A stretch of 21,145 bases of DNA, taken from the NCBI GenBank assembly GCA_009176605.1, contig SEYY01019131.1:47501-68645 (forward strand), in the 5' to 3' direction. This document shows positions 13,340-21,145 of this stretch, one piece after another; the first letter of the stretch is position 1, and every line of letters starts with the position of its first letter. The stretch is from Armadillidium nasatum. Taxonomy: Eukaryota > Arthropoda > Malacostraca > Isopoda > Armadillidiidae. The notes under the pieces were generated by a model. That model did not search any database and was not told where the DNA came from. It worked only from the letters and a program-made list of their open reading frames with translations. Made by a program: the position numbers and the translations under genes.

Positions 13340-13436
13340 CTAAAATAATTTGCATAAAAAAGGATTAGTTCAGCATAAAATGTAACAATCAAGATTATTG
13401 AATTAAAATTGTATTTGAAAGGAAGAAAGAAAGTAC
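13340..13436 (-). other. 97-nt intron with canonical signals
   Basis: Minus strand: CAAG|GTACTTTC donor, GAACTAATC branch-point-like motif (CTAAT) about 29 nt before the acceptor, a T run after it, and ATTATTTTAG acceptor. Both flanking exons are in phase 0. The combination is what makes the gene model credible. Confidence 0.65.
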
Positions 13437-14612
13437 CTTGAACCAACTGAAAATAAGCCAACAGGAATTTTGTCTTAAATCTGACAGCAATTTCTGGTTC
13501 TGGGAAAGTATGTTTAGTGATTTATTTCGAAAATCCATAAATTTTATCATATCAGTAATATGTTCAATGGAATTACCATTCATGATCTGCATTCCAGAAT
13601 CTCGAATCTCATGCAACTGATCTGTATTGTGATCAGTGGATGTCTTTAGTTCCTTAAAAACATTAGAAAGGCATGGGTTAATGCTGGTTTCAAATAAGTT
13701 TATAATAAATTTAGTTTGCATTTCATCAGCTAATTGTGAATTCGTCTTTTCTATAGCTGTAACAATTTTATTTTGATCTTTTTCTTTCAATTCTGTAATG
13801 GCATTATCAAGAGGAAGGACTCTGTGATCTCTATGAAAATCTCTTTTGGCTATAGCTTTTTCACAATTCATGCAAAATCCAATATCCACTTGATTTTTAT
13901 CATTATTGCCCTTTTGCTTCTTTCTTGCCCCTTTACCATCTTCATCTTCATGTTTCTTAACTAAATTTCTAGGTAATGGAACAGGTTTTTCGGACTCAGA
14001 CAAATTACCACTGTTTTTTGTTTTAGAACCTATAGACTCTGAAGAATTATAATTTTTTAAAAATGCTTCTTGCGTCTCATATTTTACATTTATTTTACTA
14101 TTTTCCTCAAGTTTATCACTATCTTTGCTTTTGGGATAATCATCCTTCCAGTTTTTCTTTAAAACTTCTCTTTGATAGTCATTTCCTTCTTCCTTAACAG
14201 CTGTTATAGACTTCTTTGTGTTTATTTTTTCAAAACTTTTTGAATCAATTTGCTGCATATTTTTATAATTTGAGTCATTATTATTTTGTCCTCTACCTTT
14301 ATTTAAATAGCTATTATTGCCCTCTGTCTGACTCATGTTGGGACCACTTCTAATCCCTTTAAAATGATTGGTATTTTGCTCTCTACCTCCATTATTATGT
14401 TTATTAAAATAATTTAATCCCTGGTCATTATGCTTGAAACCACTATTACCAGGCCATTCTTGGTGACCATCGTAATTTTTACTATTATTTCTATTCCAAC
14501 CACCTGTAGTCTGAAAAGAATTCTTATAGGGATCTGCTCCATTATTCTTGTTTTCTGGAACTGAATTCATTTTTTCATCAACAAATTTCTTTCTGTTCTT
14601 TTTTGTCATTCC
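13437..14612 (-). CDS. Large phase-0 exon: Asn/Lys-rich protein with a half-B-box-like zinc motif and helical C-terminal region
   Basis: The exon is 1176 nt (392 codons), bounded by AATTTACAG|GGA at 14613/14612 and CAAG|GTACTT at 13437/13436. Numbering from the methionine at 14609, residues 1-200 are low-complexity, rich in Asn, Lys, Gly and Ser, with Gly-Trp and Asn runs. Residues 220-240 are strongly basic and acidic (nuclear-signal-like KKHEDEDGKGARKKQK). C246, C249, H259 and H262 form C-x2-C-x9-H-x2-H in FCMNCEKAIAKRDFHRDH, followed by RVLPLDNA. This is like the second half of a TRIM B-box with the middle cysteines lost. Residues 264-380 are probably helical, in the place of a B-box C-terminal coiled coil. 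The ATG may be the start or internal, since GGA in front is in frame. No function is assigned. Confidence 0.7.
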
Positions 14613-14626
14613 CTGTAAATTTTTTA

Positions 14627-15540
<914 letters not shown>

Positions 15541-18317
15541 CATATACTCCTTCCCCCATTACCACTTCTTTTTTTGATTAATTTCTACATTCGCTGTCTT
15601 TTGTCTAATCTACACTTTGTCAAACACCACCTCTCTTCTTCTAGACCTCCTCTCCTGTTCTTAACTGAAACTCAAGTGTCTGGGTGCTCTAACTGCAAAC
15701 CCAACTCTGTTTCCTCCTACTGTCTCATTCCTCAATTTTCAGCCGGGGGATGTTGCGCATGTGTGTGCAATGATGATCTGTTCTTGTGTCTCTAATTTGG
15801 AGTCTTCTGAATTCTCTACTTTATGGCTTAAACTTGCAACTCTACAACTAATTCATTTGTTCTGTCTACTTATCTATTAACTCTACAGACTATCCGAAAT
15901 TCTTCGACTATCTTAACTCCAAAATAGAACACATTCTTTCTTCTACTTTCTCTGAAATCATCATTTTAGATGATTTCAATGTTCACCACCTCCAATGGCT
16001 TTCATCTAGTTCTAATGATCTAGATGGTGAACTGGCCTTCCAATTTGCTATCCAGAATAACCTTGAGCAGTTTTGCATCTCCATACCTATGTCCCTGACT
16101 GTCTTGGTGATGAACCAAACATACTTGATTTTATCCTAACTACTTATTTTTCTCCTTACACGGTTAAACTCTTTGATCCTCTGGGTTCATCTGATCACTC
16201 TTTTTATTTCTGTATCTTGTCCTGCCTCTTCAAGTCTTCCGCAAGAATGGCAACCACCTTAGACGAGGAGACATTTCTGGCATTTCGGTGCCACTAACTG
16301 GTCTGACTTGAGGTTGTACTTCTTTGATTTTCCAAGGAATGATTACTGTTTCCATGGGAGGGGTCCTTCTGAGTGTGCACAGTGCATAACCGAGGTGATT
16401 CTCTCAAGCATGGAGGCGTACATTCCATATTCTTTCCCTCCTACTAAACCTAACAAATTTTGGTTTAACTCTACTTGTTCTCATGCTATCCGCTGCAGGG
16501 ATGCTGCCTTCGGGGATTACCGTCATCTTCAAACCCCAGAAACTCATGCAATTTATATTTCATATCAGAATCATGCAAAATCTATTCTTCGATATACCAA
16601 AAACTCATTTCTCCACCTCAAATACAATAATCTTTCTGGTTCCTCTTCCTCTCGCCTTTCTTATATTTTGCAAAAAAAATGTCAACTCTAACTTTGCTTC
16701 TTCCTCTTTCCCTCCTCTAGTATCTACCGACGGCACAACGCCGTTTTGTCTTTATCTAAAGCTAAACTCTTCTCTCGAACTTTTGCCTCTAATTCAGCCT
16801 TAGACAATTCTTGAGCTATTCCTCCTCCTTCAACTCATTTATGCCAACAATTGTAATTTCTCCTAACAATTTCACTTCTAATCTCTCAGAGCTTACATCG
16901 AGAAAACGTACGGTCCTGATAGTATTCCTCCTGTGGTTCTCAAAACTTGTGATTCTTGCACTCTGCTTTGGTAAACTATTTTCTCTTGTTTTTTTACTTC
17001 AACTTTCCCTTCATGCTGGAAACATGCGTTCATTCAGCCTGTGCTGAAGAAGGGGATCCCTTTCAACCCTCCAACTAACGTCCCATTTCTTTAACCTCCC
17101 TATCTACAGTTTTCAAATCTATCCTTAACAGAAAGATTTGGTAACATCTCAATTCTTCTAATCTTATCTCTGATTGCCAGTATGACTTTCATAAGAAATG
17201 CTCTACTGGTGATCTTCTTTTCCTCTTCTCTGACGCTTAAACTTCCACTCTACAGCATTACATTACAGTGAATCTATTACTGTCGCGCCTGGCATTTCTA
17301 AAACCTTCGATAGCGACTGGAACAAAGCTTTGATTTCATAACTTCCCTCTTTCAGAATCAATACTTCTCTCCGATTTTCTTTCGTCATTCTGTAGATGGC
17401 CACCATTCATCCTTTAAATCTATTAATAGTGGTGTTCCTTGGAATTATGCCCTCTCCACAAACCTTTTTCCATCACCCCTCCTATGCTGATGACTCTTCA
17501 TTATTCCTTTCAGTTTGAAAAGAATGGTGGCCTTGGAGCAACTAACCTCTGATCTTTCTCGCATTTCAAATCGAGGCAAAGAAAACATAATTGTTTTCAA
17601 TGCCTGAAAAGCTCAGTTCCTTCATATCTCCACTTGACACTATATTCCAAACATCTCTAAAATCATCTTCGAAAACACACAACTCAGCCCTGAATCTGTC
17701 CTTGGTAATCTCAGTGTTTCATTCTTGGATGGATCACATCACTTCCCTTTCTAAACAACCTTCTAAGAGATTGGGTATTCTGTTGCGCTTTCATGATTTT
17801 TTTGAGCCAATCCAGTTGCTTTCTCTTTATAGGGGTGTTGTTCTCCCCTGAATGGAGCACGCCTCACACATCTGGGGTGGTTCCACTCACACAGCTCTCC
17901 TTTACAAGGTGGAGTCTATATGGCTTTTTGTCTTAACAACATTACCTCTCACTAATTCTCTCCAACTTCTTTCTGCCATTGAACTGTTGCGTCACTCACT
18001 CTAAACTATCGCAGAATTCTCCAGTTGCATTTATTTTCCATTGAGAAGGACTCATGTAACACACCTTTCTACACAGTCCAATCATTTCTCTGTCCAACTG
18101 TCTGATCCCAGACTTAACCGCTATGCCTAATCTTATACGTGCTCTACTGGTAAAGTCTGGAACATGCTCCCTTTATCTGTTTTCCCAACTTCTTTTGACT
18201 TGTACACTTTCAAGCGCTGTGTATTGGGGCATGTGAGCGTTTAACGATTGAGTTCCAGTATTGCCCTAACTCTAGTGGAAATTAGTAGTCCTCTGGTCTT
18301 TACCTACCAGAGGAAAC
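15541..18317 (+). mobile_element. LINE A copy 3, longest copy, endonuclease to 3' end, decayed
   Basis: The endonuclease start is at 15574-15795 (HHLSSSRPPLLFLTETQ block). The GDFN motif reads DDFN (15969-15980), and SDH is kept near 16188-16196 in a DPLGSSDHS block. The EN-RT linker is at 16308-16691, the GPDG region near 16912, YADD at 17483-17494, then YRGVV, HIWGGSTHT and GKVWNMLPLS blocks, and the 3' end ACCAGAGG at about 18305-18313. Many stops and frameshifts and a shortened RT A-B region make it inactive. The tail is only AAACACAATATATATT, in contrast to the long (TA)n of copy 1. The left edge is approximate. Confidence 0.88.
16073..16691 (+). pseudogene. LINE A copy 3 ORF2 fragments: C-terminal endonuclease and linker
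   Basis: Two neighbouring open frames (16073-16297 and 16308-16691) cover the end of the APE endonuclease, with the SDH motif, and the linker (FFDFPRNDYCFHGRGPSECA, then the KPNKFWFNSTCSHAIR block). A frame change near 16300 separates them. The same region is deleted from copy 1, so this copy preserves information the first lacks. Confidence 0.8.
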
Positions 18318-19440
18318 ACAATATATATTTCATGACATAACAATATTTCATTGTTTTTATGATAAAATAACAGATAAAAGGAATGTTATAAAAAGTTGTC
18401 AAATTTAAAAAGGAAAACAATAAAAGATAAAAAGTGGATAAAGAGAAAAATCTAAGAAAGAAATAAACATCATCAGATTAAAAAAATTATGAGAGCTTAA
18501 GTTTGTTGTTCCCACATATTTGGGTAAGTAGAAACAGAAATCAATTTTTGCTACTGTAATAAATTCAAAAGGAAGCATAATTAAAAATCTAAATATAACG
18601 TAAAGAATAAATTAGAAAAAGATTAACAAGGTAAAATTTTATTAAATTAAAGTAAATTTAATGTCTATAAAATAAGTTAAATTATAATAAATTAATTTAA
18701 ATTAACTTATTAAAAGAATAGAAGAGCATATGCTTATTTAGTTTAGGGAAATAAATTAAGGATAAAAGAAATTTTTTGCTTGCTTTATTTTTAAAGGAAT
18801 TAGTTGGGGATCAAGACTACGAACTAGATGAGTGCAGAAAATTCAAGGATCTGGTTAGGAACACCAAAATCCCGTCCTATTGCTGAAGATAATTTCCTGA
18901 CATTCCATCTAGTCGGAAAAGTCACCTGTTACAAGTCGTCCTTAGAGGAGATTGGGTTGGCCTAAAGAACAGCTTCAGAAGAGATAAAATTTCCAAATTC
19001 TTCTAAAGAATGGTTACCTCTAAGGTATGCTCTAAATTATTTAGTAAAAAGAACATTTTATAACCTATTTTTATTTCATTTTCATAGCCTATAGGATTGA
19101 TTGCTCATTTGTAATCAGGTGGGAAAATACCCAATGATATCCTTTCTTTTCAAGTAAGTGAGGAAGAGTATTAACATTTAAATTTTAATTTCATGATTTA
19201 TATTATTATTTCTTATCCATGAACTATTATTAATTAATCTTCATTGATAAATATTATTTCTTATTATTATTGCTATTTTTATATTTAAAAGATTAATATT
19301 ATTTTATTTTATGCTATTTTAGTTTGGTTAGGATTGGCTTTCATATAATATAATTCATAGTTTTTTTTATAAAAAGGAACATATAGTTATAATTGCTATA
19401 ATTAAGAACTGATTAGATAGATGAGGCCTCTTTATTTAAT
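18318..19440. other. AT-rich stretch with a small possible exon or gag-like remnant
   Basis: Mostly featureless A/T-rich DNA. Positions 18804-19024 are more balanced, preceded by an acceptor-like TTAG and followed by AAG|GTATGC. The frame from 18806 encodes GDQDYELDECRKFKDLV and stops at 18884-18886; all three frames stop within it. It may be a non-coding exon or a decayed retroelement gag piece. Confidence 0.25.
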
Positions 19441-19833
19441 TGTTAGGTGTAGGTGTATGTATTTGAAAAACTAATTTGTAAATAAATAACTTTTTATATC
19501 TATTCTGTCCTTGAAGTGTTTTTTTTTGTTTTTTTGTCTAGTTAACTTAGGGGTGGATCCCCTGGTAAAGCCCATAAAGTACACAAATTTTCTCCAATCT
19601 TGGATGAATTATTTGCTAATTTGTATTAAAAAAATTTCACCTAGAAGCCGGGTTAGTTTTCCTTGAGGACTGGGAAGAAACCGTGAAATAGTCCACATTA
19701 TATACAATAAAACAAAGCAAGTGTCTGTGTTTTATCCAGAGTGCAAGGAGACACTTTGAAAGTTTCAGAAACGGCCTGGAAGGATGGATTGAAGATTGCT
19801 GTCACTTTTTAGTTTAAGTAAAATACTCTTACA
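19441..19833 (+). mobile_element. Possible LTR, boundaries tentative
   Basis: A candidate LTR ends in ACA at 19833, five bases before a primer-binding-site-like sequence. It contains AATAAA at 19706-19711 followed by GTGTCTGTGTTTT, an R/U5-like polyadenylation layout. The start TGTTAGGTG at 19441 is a guess. No second LTR, polymerase or target duplication was found in the window. Confidence 0.3.
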
Positions 19834-19838
19834 TAAAA

Positions 19839-19850
19839 TGGTAGCAGAGC
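19839..19850 (+). promoter_or_regulatory. Primer-binding-site-like sequence (initiator tRNA-Met)
   Basis: TGGTAGCAGAGC: the first 11 bases complement the 3' end, including CCA, of animal initiator tRNA-Met, a primer used by Copia-like and other LTR elements. It follows ACA-TAAAA, a plausible LTR end and spacer. Confidence 0.4.
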
Positions 19851-19945
19851 TTGGTTAATCTTTGGGGTTGGCTTGCTCTGTCGCACTTTTTCTGATTTTG
19901 GGAGATAAATCCCACAAATTTCAACAACAAAAATTTTTTTGTACT

Positions 19946-19950
<5 letters not shown>

Positions 19951-20033
<83 letters not shown>
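19951..20033. repeat. (TA)n microsatellite
   Basis: TA repeat with one TTA slip near 20022, about 100 bp downstream of the putative primer binding site. Confidence 0.97.
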
Positions 20034-20520
20034 GTTCTATCTTAATATTCACTTATGGATTAAATTAGGATTAAAAAAATGAACTATTTACAAAAGCAAA
20101 CCAAATGGTAAGTAAAAGTAAAAAATTGAAAGGCAGAAATAAACTTTTAGTGGAAAGCAAAATATCAATGTTCTGGAAACAAAATTATCGGGAAATGATA
20201 TTTCAAAATATTAGGTAATTTTAATCAAAAATTACAATTTAATTACTTAATCAAGTAATTAAATGAACAATTAAGAATAACAAGCTGATCTATGATATAC
20301 CAAGAGTTAACTGTCCTAATCTGACCAAAGTCGGATCTGTAGTTACAGAGATATAGAATATAAGCCAAAAATGTATATAATTAAGGGTTAATTAGTAATT
20401 GATTAATTGAAAATTTGGAAAATAAAGAAAAACAATATTTTGTGGTATTCAAAACTTTACAGTCAAAGAAATTGAACATTTAAAAAAATGTAAGCCAAAG
20501 GGATTAAGTTACTTAAAAAA
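20034..20520. other. AT-rich stretch, nothing recognised
   Basis: Only short open frames. If the LTR call is right this would be its internal region, but no gag or polymerase similarity is visible. Confidence 0.45.
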
Positions 20521-20590
20521 ATCAGGTATCAGTATCAGTCATTTTTAGCGGATACTGATACCTGAAATCTCGATACCGATACTTCACTTT
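20521..20590. mobile_element. MITE family 1-like fragment with a 15-bp hairpin
   Basis: Aligns with 11808-11880 (ATTTTTAGC, GATACCTGAAA, CTCGATACCGATACTT blocks). TCAGGTATCAGTATC (20522-20536) and GATACTGATACCTGA (20551-20565) are perfect inverted repeats with a 14-nt loop. The right terminus is replaced by a C run and A run, followed by (TA)n. Confidence 0.7.
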
Positions 20591-20607
20591 TCCCCCCCCC
20601 ATGAAAA

Positions 20608-20609
<2 letters not shown>

Positions 20610-20695
<86 letters not shown>
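20610..20695. repeat. (TA)n microsatellite
   Basis: TA repeat with one TTA slip near 20646, directly beyond the MITE-like fragment and its C/A runs. Confidence 0.97.
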
Positions 20696-20697
<2 letters not shown>

Positions 20698-21145
20698 AAG
20701 AGAACTTTCATTATGTTTTTTCTCCCCCACAGGAAGTAAAGATAGTATAGTAAGGTAGAATTGTAAAATATTGAGTTGTTGTGATTATATATATATTTAT
20801 ATTGGTAAAGAAGAAGAAATGTTTATTGTTAGAAAAGGAGAAAGTCATCAAAGTGAATAAAATCCAGGACCATCAAATGGATTCATTTGAAGTATTGTGG
20901 CCCCTATCCAGGGTAAGTCCATAAATTGACTAAGTTTGTTATGGAATAGTGATTTTAAAGCGAATATATATATATATTAGATAATATGTTAAAATAAAGT
21001 CTAACTTGATTAAGATTTCATTTAAATTACAATGTTAATTGGTTAGAAATTTAACAATAAATAACTTAGAAAAACAGTTGCATTAACGTAAATGAATTAT
21101 AGTATAAGATTATTAAGTTTTCAAATAATAAATTGCCATAGCATT
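20696..21145. other. AT-rich end of window, nothing recognised
   Basis: Short TA runs at about 20787-20797 and 20965-20977 only; no supported gene or element. Confidence 0.5.

Noticed and set aside
13438..13964. Plus-strand open frames opposite the host exon
   Set aside because: They are antisense shadows; splice sites, phase and composition support the minus strand.
16811..17047. Possible membrane protein of 78 codons
   Set aside because: The hydrophobic reading is an off-frame translation of the LINE A RT region (GPDG area).
17591..17851. Separate gene of 86 codons
   Set aside because: It is the post-YADD part of LINE A copy 3 in a shifted frame.

Overview
This is repeat-dominated animal nuclear DNA. 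It has spliceosomal introns, LINE and Penelope-like retroelement fragments, hAT-type miniature elements and very long dinucleotide microsatellites: about eleven (TA)n tracts of roughly 80-200 bp plus an 836-bp (GT)n(GA)n compound tract. The retroelement protein styles, AT-rich base composition and microsatellite load suggest an arthropod, and a decapod crustacean is my best guess. That is an inference from family resemblance and was not tested by a search.

Layout, left to right. Positions 1-2340 hold a decayed APE-type LINE (called LINE A here) whose 3' end runs straight into (TA)n. A second, internally shortened LINE A copy (2849-3575) is followed by the GIY-YIG tail of a Penelope-like element (3578-3977). 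Next is a nested block in which (TA)n tracts alternate with two miniature-element families (4144-4842), then a second, different Penelope-like GIY-YIG tail (4932-5426). A 1.35-kb fold-back palindrome built from six ~130-bp units in order ++-+-- occupies 5449-6795. Another (TA)n / miniature element / (TA)n block lies at 7110-7478. A textbook hAT-type MITE with a perfect 8-bp target duplication sits at 8601-8809, followed by a hairpin-rich stretch ending in T25.

From 9404 to 10560 a second LINE (LINE B) lies on the minus strand and is partly duplicated in inverted orientation around a (TA)n core. It abuts a minus-strand LINE A copy (10560-11421), which abuts a poly(A)-tailed sequence of unknown origin. 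After the compound microsatellite comes the only convincing host gene: two minus-strand coding exons (14612-13437 and 13339-13175), both phase 0, separated by a 97-nt intron with good splice signals. They encode an Asn/Lys-rich protein with a C-x2-C-x9-H-x2-H motif that looks like half of a B-box. A 198-bp (TA)n ends about 19 bp before its splice acceptor. The longest LINE A copy (about 15541-18317, endonuclease to 3' end) follows, then AT-rich DNA with a possible LTR end and an initiator-tRNA-like primer binding site near 19839, and a decayed piece of the first MITE family.

No operon, CRISPR array, rRNA, tRNA or intact mobile-element gene was seen. All retroelement reading frames are broken. 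The pattern running through the window is that (TA)n tracts sit at mobile-element edges: LINE 3' ends, both sides of miniature elements and the centre of an inverted duplication.
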